Assembly: GCA_903832325.1 (NCBI GenBank)
Contig: CAILBC010000031.1
Location: 1-50,884, forward strand
Length of the DNA stretch: 50,884 nucleotides
DNA from: an uncultured Sphingomonadales bacterium
GTDB lineage: Bacteria > Pseudomonadota > Alphaproteobacteria > Sphingomonadales > Sphingomonadaceae
Direction of reading: 5' to 3'
This document shows positions 1 through 8,383 of the stretch, one piece after another. Positions within the stretch are counted from its first letter, which is position 1, and every line of letters begins with the position of its first letter. Both the position numbers and the translations under genes were made by a program. The notes under the pieces were generated by a model, which was not told the DNA's origin, made no database searches, and was given only the letters and a program-made list of their open reading frames with translations.

Positions 1-1376
1 CCGGCGCGGTGGCGGCCATAGCGGCGATAGATATACTGGATCACCTCTTCGCGCCGTTCGTGTTCGAAATCGACATCGATATCGGGCGGTTCCTTGCGCT
101 CTTCGGAAATGAACCGGTCAAACAGCAGCGCATGCTTCGCCGGATCGACCGCGGTGATGCCCAGGCAATAGCACACCGCCGAATTGGCCGCAGAGCCGCG
201 CCCCTGGCACAGGATCGGCGGGTCCTGCGCGCGGGCAAAATCGACAATGTCCTTGATCGTCAGGAAATAGGGCGCAAGCACCAGCTTGGCGATCATCGCC
301 AGTTCGCGGCGCAGCGTATCGGCCACTGCATCGGGCACCCCGGCGGGATAGCGCCAGGCCGCGCCGGCCCAGGTCCGGTCCTCCAGCCAGCCCTGCGGAT
401 CGCGCCCGTCGGGGCAGATTTCCTCGGGGTATTCATAACTCAGCTCGGTCAGCGCAAACGTGCAGGCATCGGCCAGCGCGCGCGCCGCATCGATCGCATG
501 GGGCCAGCGTTCAAACAGCCGCGCCATGTCCTGCGGCGATTTCAGATGCCGTTCGGCATGGGGTTCGAGCAAGTGCCCGGCGGCAGCGACCGTGGTGCGA
601 TGGCGGATCGCAGTCATCACATCGTGCAGCGGCCGCCGCGCCGCCTCGTGATAAAGCACGTCGTTGGTGGCCATCAGCATCAGGCCGTGCGCACGCGCCA
701 GCGCATTCAGCGCGTTGATCCGCGCCACATCATCGCCGCGATGCAGATAACACGCCGCAATATGCCGCATGGCGGGCAACCTGTGGACAAGATGGGGGAC
801 AATCCCGGCAAAATCGGCGGACAGCATGGTGACAGGCGCGATCGGCGCTTCGCTGCCCAGCGGCACGACATTGCTGGGCACCGCGATGGTCAGGATCTGA
901 TCCAGATCGTGCGGCGGGATCAGCACCAGCTCCACATCGGCCGCATGATCGGCCAGCATCGCCAGGGTGATGTCGCAGCGCCCCTTTTCCTGCCATTCGC
1001 CATCGGGCGTGGCCATGCGCCCGGCGGAAATCAGCCGGCACAGGCGGCCATAACCGGCGCGGGTGCGCGGATAGGCCAGAAATGCCAGCCCGCAGGTGGT
1101 TTCGATGCGGCAGCCGATCACCGGGCGCAGCCCCAGCGCCAGCGCCTCACCATGCAGGCGCACCACCCCGGCAAACGAATTCACATCGGCAATGCCGATC
1201 GCATCATAGCCCAGCGCGCGCGCCGTACTGGCCAGATCGACCGCATCCGACGCCCCGCGCAAAAACGAAAAGCAGCTCATCACCCCCAGTTCGACAAACG
1301 GCGCGCGCGCGGGCGCGGTGCCTGCGCCATCGGGCGCGACATGGCGGCGTTCGGGGGTCAGCGGCGCCTCGGGCAT
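1..1376 (-). CDS. dnaE2: error-prone DNA polymerase DnaE2 (N-terminal part, runs off the left edge)
   Basis: C-family translesion polymerase of the SOS mutasome, a paralogue of the replicative alpha subunit that works with ImuA and ImuB. About 458 codons are in the window; the C-terminal half lies beyond base 1. The protein opens with the PHP domain (FVELGVMSCFSFLRGAS from about residue 26), continues through PHP motifs such as IGIADVNSFAG, and reaches the catalytic-palm motif PDIDVDF near the left edge (about bases 67-90). The ATG at 1376 is 6 bases after the stop of the upstream glycosylase gene, so it is the third gene of a LexA-controlled operon with the radical-SAM and UdgX genes. In many relatives dnaE2 instead follows imuB directly; here imuAB lies about 4.5 kb away with its own LexA box. 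The frame is certain from the protein reading; expression and operon are inferred. Confidence 0.93.
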   Translation of the reverse strand, partial: MPEAPLTPERRHVAPDGAGTAPARAPFVELGVMSCFSFLRGASDAVDLASTARALGYDAIGIADVNSFAGVVRLHGEALALGLRPVIGCRIETTCGLAFLAYPRTRAGYGRLCRLISAGRMATPDGEWQEKGRCDITLAMLADHAADVELVLIPPHDLDQILTIAVPSNVVPLGSEAPIAPVTMLSADFAGIVPHLVHRLPAMRHIAACYLHRGDDVARINALNALARAHGLMLMATNDVLYHEAARRPLHDVMTAIRHRTTVAAAGHLLEPHAERHLKSPQDMARLFERWPHAIDAARALADACTFALTELSYEYPEEICPDGRDPQGWLEDRTWAGAAWRYPAGVPDAVADTLRRELAMIAKLVLAPYFLTIKDIVDFARAQDPPILCQGRGSAANSAVCYCLGITAVDPAKHALLFDRFISEERKEPPDIDVDFEHERREEVIQYIYRRYGRHRA

Positions 1377-1382
1377 GGCCGG

Positions 1383-2792
1383 TCACGCCTGCGCCGCCAG
1401 CGCAAGATCGGCGGCAAAGCGCGCCGCTTCTGCTTCGCGCGCATCATCCCCCAGCCGCAGCAGATAGGCCGGATGGCTGGTGATCAGCAGCCGCACACCG
1501 TCATCCAGCGGCACGAAGCGCCCGCGTTCGTGCTGCAGGCTGACCGTGCGCCCCAGAATGCCGCGCGCCGCGCTGGCCCCCAGCGCCAGCACCACGCGCG
1601 GGCGGACCAGGTGGCGTTCGGCATCGAGCCACCAGCGGCAGGTATCGATTTCGCGCGCGGTCGGCGTCTGGTGCAGCCGCTGTTTGGTGCCGGTAACATG
1701 CTTGAAATGGCGCACCGCGTTGGTCAGCCGCGCCGCATCCAGATCCAGCCCCGCGGCCCGGGCATGATCGCGCAGCACCTGCCCCGCCGGACCGACAAAG
1801 GGCCGCCCGGCGCGTTCCTCCTGATCGCCCGGCTGTTCACCGACGATCATCAACCGGGCCTGCGCCGGGCCATGGCCGGGCACGGCACGCGTGCCGTTGC
1901 ACCCGATCGCACAGCGCCGACACGCCGCCACCGCCACATCGAGCGCGGCCAGGCTTTCGGGCGGGCGGCCTGATTCCTGACCGCCGAGCGCTATCATTTC
2001 GGCCTCGCGCGCCTGGGCCGAGGCGATCAGATCGGGAATCAGGTCCGCCTCGGGCAGGTTTTTCCAGTATCGACGCGGCATTTCCTTAACCATGGCATCG
2101 ATTTTCAGCCGCGCCGGATTGAAAATCGCCGCGTAATACGTGCGCCACAGCGCCTCGACCGGATCGCCCGCCGGGGCATCGGCACGGCTGGCCGGCGGGC
2201 CTTCGCGCAAGGTTTCGCCATCCCAGTGCAGCGCGCCCTGCGGCGTAAGGATCGACCAGCGCATCCCGGCAAAGCGGCGCACGAAAAACCCGCCATTGGC
2301 GCGCAGGATATGGTGCCCCGGTTCGAACCAGGCGACATGGTGATCGGCCCCGTCCGCATCCCGAACCACGCGAAACCGCACGAACGCGCGCATCTTGTGC
2401 ATGTCGCGCCGCACCACGCGGGCCAGCGCATCGATCGCGCGCACATCGGGATCGGCACGGTCGGCCATCAGGCGCGGCGCGCGCTGCAGCCGCCACAGCA
2501 CGCGATAGAGCAGATCGAACCGCGCCGGATCGGCATGGAGCGCCGCGCGCCCGGCCAGATCGAGATAATCGCGCGAGGCGCGCACAGGTGGGGCATCGGG
2601 TGCCGGATCGGGCGCCGGATCGGGCGCCGGACATGCGGCAAACAGATCGCCCGCCACCGCGCCGGGCAAAGTCCACACCACACGATCGGGCGCCACCCCG
2701 GCCTGGATCAGCGCCCGTGCGCTATCGCGCCAGCCATCGAAATCATCGTGCGCGGCAACGGCCACACAAATGCGTGACAGCAGCGCGGTCAT
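1383..2792 (-). CDS. udgX: UdgX-type uracil-DNA glycosylase with N-terminal DUF4130-like domain
   Basis: Predicted uracil-DNA glycosylase of the UdgX kind, which in studied members excises uracil and stays covalently bound to the abasic site through a histidine. Residues 1 to about 250 match the DUF4130-like module usually encoded beside the repair-linked radical-SAM protein; residues about 283-469 are the glycosylase. Visible motifs: an Fe-S-type cysteine pair ACRRC with a further C near 292-298, active-site loop GEQPGDQEE (318-326), a KQRLHQTP loop (370-377) whose H374 fits the UdgX covalent histidine, and TSHPAYLLR near the C-terminus. A short PAPD tandem (about 55-68) links segments. Its ATG overlaps the stop of the radical-SAM gene (ATGA), and dnaE2 starts 6 bases after its end, so the three are probably translated together. 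The family call is strong; covalent chemistry is inferred from the histidine loop. Confidence 0.88.
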   Translation of the reverse strand: MTALLSRICVAVAAHDDFDGWRDSARALIQAGVAPDRVVWTLPGAVAGDLFAACPAPDPAPDPAPDAPPVRASRDYLDLAGRAALHADPARFDLLYRVLWRLQRAPRLMADRADPDVRAIDALARVVRRDMHKMRAFVRFRVVRDADGADHHVAWFEPGHHILRANGGFFVRRFAGMRWSILTPQGALHWDGETLREGPPASRADAPAGDPVEALWRTYYAAIFNPARLKIDAMVKEMPRRYWKNLPEADLIPDLIASAQAREAEMIALGGQESGRPPESLAALDVAVAACRRCAIGCNGTRAVPGHGPAQARLMIVGEQPGDQEERAGRPFVGPAGQVLRDHARAAGLDLDAARLTNAVRHFKHVTGTKQRLHQTPTAREIDTCRWWLDAERHLVRPRVVLALGASAARGILGRTVSLQHERGRFVPLDDGVRLLITSHPAYLLRLGDDAREAEAARFAADLALAAQA

Positions 2793-4033
2793 GCAAACAG
2801 TTCCAGCTGTTCCCCGCGCACCGGTGCGACCATCGCGCGCAAATCGGCCCGATCGGCCAGCACAACCGGGCGCCAGTCGGCCGCGATGATGAACGGGCGC
2901 ACTTTGGTCAGCGATACGGTAAGCCGCGCCAGATCGGCCAGATCGAGCCGCCGCTGCCGCCGCGCCGACAGGATGCCGTTTACCGCGCGCACCCCCAGCC
3001 CCGGCACGCGCAGCAGCGCCTCGCGCGGGGCACGGTTGACATCGACCGGGAACCGATCGCGGAATTTCAGCGCAAAGGCCAGTTTGGGATCGATATCCAG
3101 CGGCAGCATTCCCGCCGGATCGGCCGCCGCGCGCAGATCATCGAGCGAATAGCCATAGAACCGCAGCAGCCAGTCAGACTGATACAGCCGGTGTTCGCGC
3201 ATCAGCGGCGGACGCTTCAACGGCAGCACCGCGCTGGCATCGGGAATCGGGCTGAATGCCGAATAATAAACGCGGCGCATGCCGAATTGCCCATAGAGCC
3301 CGGAGGACCGGGTGATGATTTCGGCATCGCTGGCGGCATCGGCGCCGATGATCATCTGCGTCGATTGGCCGGCCGGGGCATAGCGCGGCGCGTGGCGAAA
3401 CCGGCGGCGGGCATCGCGCCCTTCGACAATCGCCCCCGCCATCAGGTCCATCGCGCCTTCGATGCGCGGCACCGATTTGTCGGGCGCCAGCCGGGTCAGC
3501 CCCGCGGTGGTCGGCAATTCCACATTGATCGACACGCGATCGGCAAACAGCCCGGCGCGGCGGACCAGATCGGGATCGGCCTCGGGAATCGTCTTTAGGT
3601 GGATATAGCCTCTGAAATCATGCTCTTCGCGCAGGATTCTGGCAGATTCTATCAACTGTTCCATCGTGTGGCTGGAACTTTTGATGATCCCCGACGACAG
3701 GAACAGCCCCTCGATATAATTGCGGCGATAGAACGCCAGCGTCAGATCGGCGACCTCTTGCGGCGAAAACCGCGCCCGCCGCACGTTCGAGCTTTTGCGG
3801 TTGATGCAATAATGGCAATCGAAAATGCAGTGGTTGGTGAGCAATATCTTCAGCAGCGAAATGCACCGCCCATCGGGCGCATAGGCATGGCAGATGCCCA
3901 TGCCCTCGGTCGATCCGATGCCCTTCCCGCTTTTGCTGTCGCGCCGCGTGGTGCCCGATGACGCGCATGAGGCATCGTATTTTGCCGCATCGGCAAGAAT
4001 TCCAAGTTTTTCAAGCGTGCTGAGCTGGGTCAT
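2789..4033 (-). CDS. putative DNA modification/repair radical-SAM protein linked to UdgX
   Basis: Radical S-adenosylmethionine enzyme of the family always found beside a uracil-DNA glycosylase-like protein; its reaction is unknown. The CxxxCxxC cluster-binding motif is C69, C73, C76 within NHCIFDCHYC. The C-terminus (about 300-360) carries a helix-hairpin-helix DNA-binding element (VNRAPREALLRVPGLGVRAV), consistent with a DNA substrate. At 414 residues it is a usual length. The first ATG (4033) lies 2 bases downstream of a LexA box (4036-4050) whose proximal half-site overlaps a Shine-Dalgarno-like AAGGA. Its stop overlaps the udgX start by 4 bases. Being first in an operon that ends in dnaE2 indicates induction by DNA damage. 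Confidence 0.87.
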   Translation of the reverse strand: MTQLSTLEKLGILADAAKYDASCASSGTTRRDSKSGKGIGSTEGMGICHAYAPDGRCISLLKILLTNHCIFDCHYCINRKSSNVRRARFSPQEVADLTLAFYRRNYIEGLFLSSGIIKSSSHTMEQLIESARILREEHDFRGYIHLKTIPEADPDLVRRAGLFADRVSINVELPTTAGLTRLAPDKSVPRIEGAMDLMAGAIVEGRDARRRFRHAPRYAPAGQSTQMIIGADAASDAEIITRSSGLYGQFGMRRVYYSAFSPIPDASAVLPLKRPPLMREHRLYQSDWLLRFYGYSLDDLRAAADPAGMLPLDIDPKLAFALKFRDRFPVDVNRAPREALLRVPGLGVRAVNGILSARRQRRLDLADLARLTVSLTKVRPFIIAADWRPVVLADRADLRAMVAPVRGEQLELFA

Positions 4034-4035
4034 TT

Positions 4036-4050
4036 GTTCCTTATATGTTC
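4036..4050 (-). promoter_or_regulatory. LexA (SOS) box of the radical-SAM/udgX/dnaE2 operon
   Basis: GTTC-CTTATAT-GTTC on the + strand, an exact match to the alphaproteobacterial LexA consensus GTTC-N7-GTTC. It ends 2 bases from the start codon of the radical-SAM gene and overlaps its ribosome-binding site. The same spacing is seen at the imuA box (8340-8354). Confidence 0.85.
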
Positions 4051-4100
4051 CAAAAACACATAAGGCCAGTGCCTTGGTGGACAGGTGTCCACAAGCCGAT

Positions 4101-4547
4101 TCAGCGCAATTTTTTCAGCCACAGGGTGCGGCGGATGGTCAGTTCGACGCGGCACGAGGAGTAGACGACGGGCGCGATCGTGCCGCCGGAAAATTCGTCG
4201 GACTTTGTCCGGCAGAACGGATCGCGCGCGGCCAGCCAGGCGCGTTGCGCGGCCAGCAGGCGAGCGTGATCGGGGCCGGTGATCCGCGCAAACGCGCCCT
4301 TCCACACCGCATTGAGCGCGGCATCCTGCCGGGCGAATTCCCCTTCGAAGCAGGCGGCGTTTTCATAGGTGACGCGGGCCTTGTTCTGGCAGGCAGCAAA
4401 GGCCTGGGTGTAGCGCGCGTTGACTGCCGGATCGACCGGGTCTTCTTCGGCAGTCACATGCATCACATAGGCAAAGCGGCCAAAATCGGCGGCCATTGCC
4501 GGGCCGGCGAGCAGCGCCAGCCCCAGCAGGACCGGCCTAGAGCCCAA
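4101..4547 (-). CDS. LprI-like secreted protein (DUF1311 family)
   Basis: Small exported protein of the lysozyme-inhibitor LprI type. Residues 1-20 are a signal peptide ending in AMA. The mature part has four spaced cysteines ([24 protein letters not shown]), typical of disulfide-bonded periplasmic LprI domains, plus the [13 protein letters not shown] motif of the family. It overlaps the end of the upstream NTF2-like gene by 11 bases, so the two are probably cotranscribed. Lysozyme inhibition is shown only for distant relatives; the role here is unproved. Confidence 0.75.
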   Translation of the reverse strand: MGSRPVLLGLALLAGPAMAADFGRFAYVMHVTAEEDPVDPAVNARYTQAFAACQNKARVTYENAACFEGEFARQDAALNAVWKGAFARITGPDHARLLAAQRAWLAARDPFCRTKSDEFSGGTIAPVVYSSCRVELTIRRTLWLKKLR

Positions 4548-5016
4548 GGTCGCTCAACCCCGGATGGTCGGCGGGGCGCGGACCCTGCGGCCAGTGGAAC
4601 AGGCGGTCGGCGGCGGCAATCGGCAGGTCGTTGATGCTGGCGATCCGCGTGCGCATCAGCCCGGCCGCGTCAAATTCCCAGTTTTCGTTGCCATAGGACC
4701 GGAACCATTGGCCAGAATGCGATTTGTTGGCATCATCATGCCATTCATAGGCAAAGCGCACCGCGATGCGATTGTCGGCAAAGGTCCACAGTTCCTTGAT
4801 CAGCCGGTATTCGTGTTCACGCGCCCACTTGCGCGTCAGGAATGCGGCAATTTCGGTGCGCCCCTGCAGGAATTCGGCACGACTGCGCCAGCGGCTGTCG
4901 GGCGTATAGGCCAGCGCGACACGTTCGGGATCGCGCCCGTTCCACGCATCCTCGGCCATGCGCACCTTTTGCGCGGCGGTTTCGGCGGTGAATGGGGGGA
5001 ACGGTGGCCTGCTCAT
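4537..5016 (-). CDS. NTF2-like fold protein, DUF1348 family
   Basis: A 159-residue protein of the DUF1348/SnoaL-like NTF2 fold superfamily. Characteristic stretches are [20 protein letters not shown] near the N-terminus, [23 protein letters not shown] and [13 protein letters not shown]; members usually have 150-160 residues. The start was placed at the ATG at 5016 because family similarity begins there; the open frame continues upstream to 5637 but reads antisense to the neighbouring + strand gene. The stop overlaps the start of the LprI-like gene. Some relatives act as small hydrolases or isomerases, but no function can be assigned. Confidence 0.83.
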   Translation of the reverse strand: MSRPPFPPFTAETAAQKVRMAEDAWNGRDPERVALAYTPDSRWRSRAEFLQGRTEIAAFLTRKWAREHEYRLIKELWTFADNRIAVRFAYEWHDDANKSHSGQWFRSYGNENWEFDAAGLMRTRIASINDLPIAAADRLFHWPQGPRPADHPGLSDLGL

Positions 5017-5205
5017 CCCCCCGTTTGAGCCGATTGGTGCGATTTCGGCAAGGGGGGGGAGAACCGCAAGCGCAAAATGCCAGTTCATCGAGCATCGCAA
5101 TGCACTGGCGGTTTTTGGCTCAGGATTGGTGCGAGCCGGTTTCCCTTGATGCGCAGTCTTCTTCAGCCTGATAGACACGTGAATTCCTGGCAGGAGGTAC
5201 TGGCA

Positions 5206-5916
5206 ATGAAGTTGACCCTGGTGATCGCGACCATCTTGGGGGTGATCGTGCCAAATGCGGTGTTTGCGCAGGATACCGGGACCCAGGAGGTCATCGTTAC
5301 GGCCCAGCGCAGCCATGGGGATGGGTATTCGTCGAACATGCCGGTTGTCGGGCTGAGGCGCAGCGCCGATTTTGCGGTGCAGGAGGTCACTATCACGGGC
5401 GATACCCGCGATGCGATCCTCCGTCAGGACGAAATTTACCAGATGCTCGCAAATGCGATTGGTGCTGCGCCCCATGCAGGCGTTCAAATTGCGTCGGGTG
5501 AAGAAACGCTGCAACTCGTCACGATGGCGAATTATCGCAACCTTTCGCTGAAGAAGGACAACCGGCCAGACAGTCAGAAATTGTCGTTTCTGGTAAAATC
5601 GCCTCTTGGCTCCGGAATCGATGCAAAGTTGGCACAAGCGAAAATTGCCAGTTTCGTGAAAGGGGTGAAACCGGTCGGGCGCGCATTGATGGAAACGAGC
5701 GACGATCTGACATTTTCTGTTGTCGGACCGGACCAGTATCGTGGCGCAATCGCGGATATCATCGCCGCAGATGCAAAGGCCATGGCTGCGAAACTCGGCG
5801 ATGGCTATGGGGTCGAAATCGAAGGGTTAAACCGACCGGTGGAATGGGCACGTTCCGGACTGTCCGAAGTCTTGCTCTACATCCCTTACAAGCTGGTGCT
5901 ACTCCCCAAGCGCTGA
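5206..5916 (+). CDS. periplasmic protein of unknown function with a TonB-box-like N-terminus
   Basis: A 236-residue exported protein. The ATG at 5206 is preceded by a good ribosome-binding site (AGGAGG at 5192-5197). Residues 1-21 form a signal peptide ending in VFA before QDTG. Directly after cleavage comes EVIVTAQR (28-35), which looks like the TonB box of sphingomonad TonB-dependent receptors, yet the protein is far too short to form a 22-strand barrel and shows no plug motifs. The rest is one alpha/beta domain with a repeated hydrophobic pattern, loosely resembling SIMPL-domain proteins. Base composition looks less GC-rich than the flanking repair genes. It is convergent with imuB (gap 23 bases). 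Exported location is well supported; function is unknown. Confidence 0.7.
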   Translation: MKLTLVIATILGVIVPNAVFAQDTGTQEVIVTAQRSHGDGYSSNMPVVGLRRSADFAVQEVTITGDTRDAILRQDEIYQMLANAIGAAPHAGVQIASGEETLQLVTMANYRNLSLKKDNRPDSQKLSFLVKSPLGSGIDAKLAQAKIASFVKGVKPVGRALMETSDDLTFSVVGPDQYRGAIADIIAADAKAMAAKLGDGYGVEIEGLNRPVEWARSGLSEVLLYIPYKLVLLPKR

Positions 5917-5939
5917 ATGGCCCGGTTGCCACACAATCC

Positions 5940-7475
5940 CTAGGCGCACAAACCCTGCAAGAACCATTCCGGCGCGCCGCCGCGGCCGTCGCCGGAAAGG
6001 CCGCGGCGATAGATCCAGTAACGGCGGCCGGTGCTGTCTTCGATGCGATAATAATCGCGCAGGCGGGCGGTGCCCTTTTCGCGCCACCATTCGGGGGAAA
6101 TGCGTTCGGGCCCTTCGGCGCGGGTGATTTCGTGCACCGCGCCGCGCCAGCGGAACAGGCGCGGCAGGCCATCGGGCGCCTGGTAGATCACCGCGATCGG
6201 TTCGGCGCGGTCGAGCAGTTTCAGCGGGCGGGCGTGGAATGCCAGTTCCTCTTGCACGGCGTGTGCCGGATCGGGCGCGATCCAGCGTTGCGCGCGTTCG
6301 GGCACGTGGCTGGCGCGGGGCACCGGCATCGCCACCACCCCTGCCCCCAGCCGCGCCGTCAGCCGGTCGATACAGGCAGAAAGGCTGGTGCCGTGCGCTT
6401 CGGCCGCGGCATCCAGATCGATCTGCGTCAGCGCCAGCGGTTCGGCCCAGGGCGCGCTCAGCCGCACCAGTTCGATGCCGAAACCGGCGTCGCAATCATC
6501 CAGCCGGTGCGCAAACAGCCGGGTGATATGCGCCGGATCGCGCGTGGCCGCAGCCAGTTCGAGCGGGCGGCGCAGCACATCGCCATCGACTTTCCACAAG
6601 GCGAGTTCCAGCCGCCGCGCGCCCTGGCCCATCGCCTCCAACCGGCGGGCCAGCGCCTGCGCCAGATCGGCCAGCACCTGGTCGAGCAGCGGGCGATGGC
6701 GGATCGGTTCGAGCAGCCGGCGCTGCACCAGCGGCACCGGCACCGCCACCACCGGCAGGATCGGTTCGGGCACGCGGCCGCACAACTGGTCCAGCCGCAC
6801 CAGCGGATTGGCCGCGGGCGCGCGCCGATCGCGAAACCGCCGCGCCAGCGCCGCGCGCCCGATCGCCGCCAGATCGCCGATGCGTTTCAGCCCCAGCCGG
6901 CCCAGCAGCAGTTCCACCGCATGATCGAGCCGCAACGCCGCCACCGGCAGATCGCGCAGCACGATCAGCGGATCGGCATCGTGTTCCATTATGCGGTGCC
7001 CCGGCACCCCGTGGTGCGCAAGCGCCCAGGCCGCGCCGGCAGTGGGCGCGATGCCCACCCGCACCGCCAGCCCGCGCGCGGCAAAGCACGTCTTTGCATC
7101 GGCCAGCAGCGCGCCCTCGCCCCCGAACAAGTGCGCCACCCCGGTAACATCGACAATCAGCCCGTCGGGCGGATCGAGCGCGCTCCACGGGCCCCAGCGC
7201 TGCGCCCACAGCGCCAGTGTTTCCAGAAAGGCGCGATCGCCGGCGGGATCGGCGGGATGAACCACCAGCCCGGGCGCCAGCGCGCGCGCATCGGCCAGCA
7301 GCATGCCCGTTTGCGCCCCGGCCGCGCGCGCAGGCGCGCTGGCGGCGGTGATGCGCGGGCCGTGGGCAGTTTCGCCCACCAGCACCAGCGGTTGATCGGA
7401 ACGTTCGGATGATTCAGGCGATGGCCGGCACAGGTGCCAGCGATCGATCGCCAGCGCCGGGCACCACGCCGCCAT
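5940..7475 (-). CDS. imuB: ImuB, Y-family polymerase-like mutasome subunit
   Basis: Catalytically inactive Y-family polymerase homologue that bridges DnaE2 and ImuA to the sliding clamp during SOS mutagenesis. The N-terminus MAAWCPALAIDRW corresponds to the normal ImuB start and lacks the metal-binding aspartates of active Y-family enzymes. Landmarks are VDVTGVAHLFGGE (finger/palm), a little-finger region around RPLELAAATRDP, and the ImuB C-terminal signature ERISPEWWREKG ... DYYRIED ... WFLQGLCA. I chose the ATG at 7475 (511 residues) because family similarity starts there; an in-frame ATG at 7517 would add 14 residues. Either way the gene overlaps the 3' end of imuA (by 62 or 104 bases), so translation is coupled. 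It lies downstream of imuA under the LexA box at 8340-8354. Confidence 0.9.
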   Translation of the reverse strand: MAAWCPALAIDRWHLCRPSPESSERSDQPLVLVGETAHGPRITAASAPARAAGAQTGMLLADARALAPGLVVHPADPAGDRAFLETLALWAQRWGPWSALDPPDGLIVDVTGVAHLFGGEGALLADAKTCFAARGLAVRVGIAPTAGAAWALAHHGVPGHRIMEHDADPLIVLRDLPVAALRLDHAVELLLGRLGLKRIGDLAAIGRAALARRFRDRRAPAANPLVRLDQLCGRVPEPILPVVAVPVPLVQRRLLEPIRHRPLLDQVLADLAQALARRLEAMGQGARRLELALWKVDGDVLRRPLELAAATRDPAHITRLFAHRLDDCDAGFGIELVRLSAPWAEPLALTQIDLDAAAEAHGTSLSACIDRLTARLGAGVVAMPVPRASHVPERAQRWIAPDPAHAVQEELAFHARPLKLLDRAEPIAVIYQAPDGLPRLFRWRGAVHEITRAEGPERISPEWWREKGTARLRDYYRIEDSTGRRYWIYRRGLSGDGRGGAPEWFLQGLCA

Positions 7476-8337
7476 GATCCGGCGAGAAGGTGGCGAGGTT
7501 GTGCCCTTCTCCATCATGACCCACTATCCATTTCCCGGGTTGAAACACATGCGCGCGGAACAGATCGGCCCGCCAGCGCGGATCGCCCGGGGCATCGGCA
7601 TTCCAGCGCGGCGGCGGACTGGGCGCGGCGGACACATCCCAGCGCATCCGCGCCGAGCCCAGATCATGCCGCGCCGCCAGCCGCACCAGCCACAACGGCA
7701 CCCCATGGCGCTGCGCCGCCAGGCTGAGCCGGCGCGAGGCGGTGAAATCGAGCGCGGCGGGGTTGCCCGCCACTTCGCCCACGACAAAGGCCAGATCGCG
7801 GCAGCGCACGCCTTCTTCCAGCGCAAACAGCGCATCCTCCACCCGGTCGGCGGCGACATGGATCAGCCGGTGGCGCAAGGCGGCAGGCAGCCCGGGGCGA
7901 TAGGGCCGGCCGGAATGGCGGATCGCCGCCTTGTCCTGCACCCACAGCCAGGGGCGGTGGTCTGCCGGATCATCGGCCGCATCCAGCGCCAGCGCCAGCG
8001 CCATGGCCGCGCCGCTGGCCTCATCATCCGGGGCGAACAGTTCGGTATGGCACGTCGTCCGGCCCAGCCCGGGATGCCAGCGCCCAGAGCAAAGCCCAGA
8101 GCCAAGTCCACGCCAATCCTCCCCGGCACGGGGAGGGGGACCGCCCGCAGGGTGGTGGAGGGGCCTGGCCTCCGGGTGCAACGGCTGCGCTGCGGGGTGC
8201 AACGGCTGCGCTGCGGGGTGCAACGGCTGCGCTGCGGGAATCAGCGGCTGCGCTGGCGCATGCTGCCCCTCCACCACCCTGGCGGGTGGTCCCCCTCCCC
8301 GTGCCGGGGAGGATTGAGAAAGTGCGAATCGGTTCAT
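7414..8337 (-). CDS. imuA: ImuA, mutasome accessory protein, with repeat-derived N-terminal extension
   Basis: RecA-like SOS mutagenesis protein that partners ImuB and DnaE2. From about residue 84 the protein matches alphaproteobacterial ImuA (GRWHPGLGRTTCHTELFA, LALDAADD, RPWLWVQDKAA, GRPYRPGLPAALRHRL, LDFTASRRLSLAAQRHGVPLWLVRLA). Residues about 7-75 are encoded by an inverted repeat pair enclosing four 21-bp tandem units (8115-8315), giving a low-complexity AQPLHPA-type stretch not expected in ImuA. The only ATG before residue 110 is at 8337, 2 bases from the LexA box, with no clear ribosome-binding site; either this is the true start and the repeat is translated, or initiation uses a non-ATG codon after the repeat. 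imuB overlaps its 3' end. Confidence 0.85.
   Translation of the reverse strand: MNRFALSQSSPARGGGPPARVVEGQHAPAQPLIPAAQPLHPAAQPLHPAAQPLHPEARPLHHPAGGPPPRAGEDWRGLGSGLCSGRWHPGLGRTTCHTELFAPDDEASGAAMALALALDAADDPADHRPWLWVQDKAAIRHSGRPYRPGLPAALRHRLIHVAADRVEDALFALEEGVRCRDLAFVVGEVAGNPAALDFTASRRLSLAAQRHGVPLWLVRLAARHDLGSARMRWDVSAAPSPPPRWNADAPGDPRWRADLFRAHVFQPGKWIVGHDGEGHNLATFSPDHGGVVPGAGDRSLAPVPAIA
8115..8315. repeat. inverted palindromic repeat pair flanking a 21-bp tandem array in the 5' end of imuA
   Basis: Two nearly identical 50/51-bp arms (8115-8164 and 8265-8315) face each other; each contains an internal palindrome CTCCCCGGCACGGGGAG. Between them are three exact 21-bp units starting with GGGTGCAACGG (8174-8194, 8195-8215, 8216-8236) and a degenerate fourth (8237-8257). 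Arms of this kind are common intergenic repeats in sphingomonad genomes; here the whole structure is in frame with imuA. Confidence 0.88.
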
Positions 8338-8339
8338 AT

Positions 8340-8354
8340 GTTCACATTATGTTC
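8340..8354 (-). promoter_or_regulatory. LexA (SOS) box of imuA-imuB
   Basis: GTTC-ACATTAT-GTTC on the + strand, exactly GTTC-N7-GTTC. It sits 2 bases upstream of the imuA ATG, the same geometry as the radical-SAM operon box. A third GTTC lies at 8332-8335, inside the first codons. Confidence 0.85.
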
Positions 8355-8383
8355 TCATTTTTCGATTGCGCAACGGGGAACAG

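Noticed and set aside
9..1973. 654-codon open frame on the + strand
   Set aside because: Antisense to dnaE2 and udgX, whose motifs are unmistakable on the minus strand; the + strand protein is arginine/glutamine-rich noise typical of high-GC shadow frames.
5844..7412. 522-codon + strand frame
   Set aside because: Antisense to imuB; low-complexity Arg/Gln/His composition and no family features.
8174..8257. Possible CRISPR array
   Set aside because: Units are contiguous 21-mers without spacers; the other tandem arrays (16416, 22723, 35730, 43161, 50763) also lack unique spacers. No cas genes in the window.
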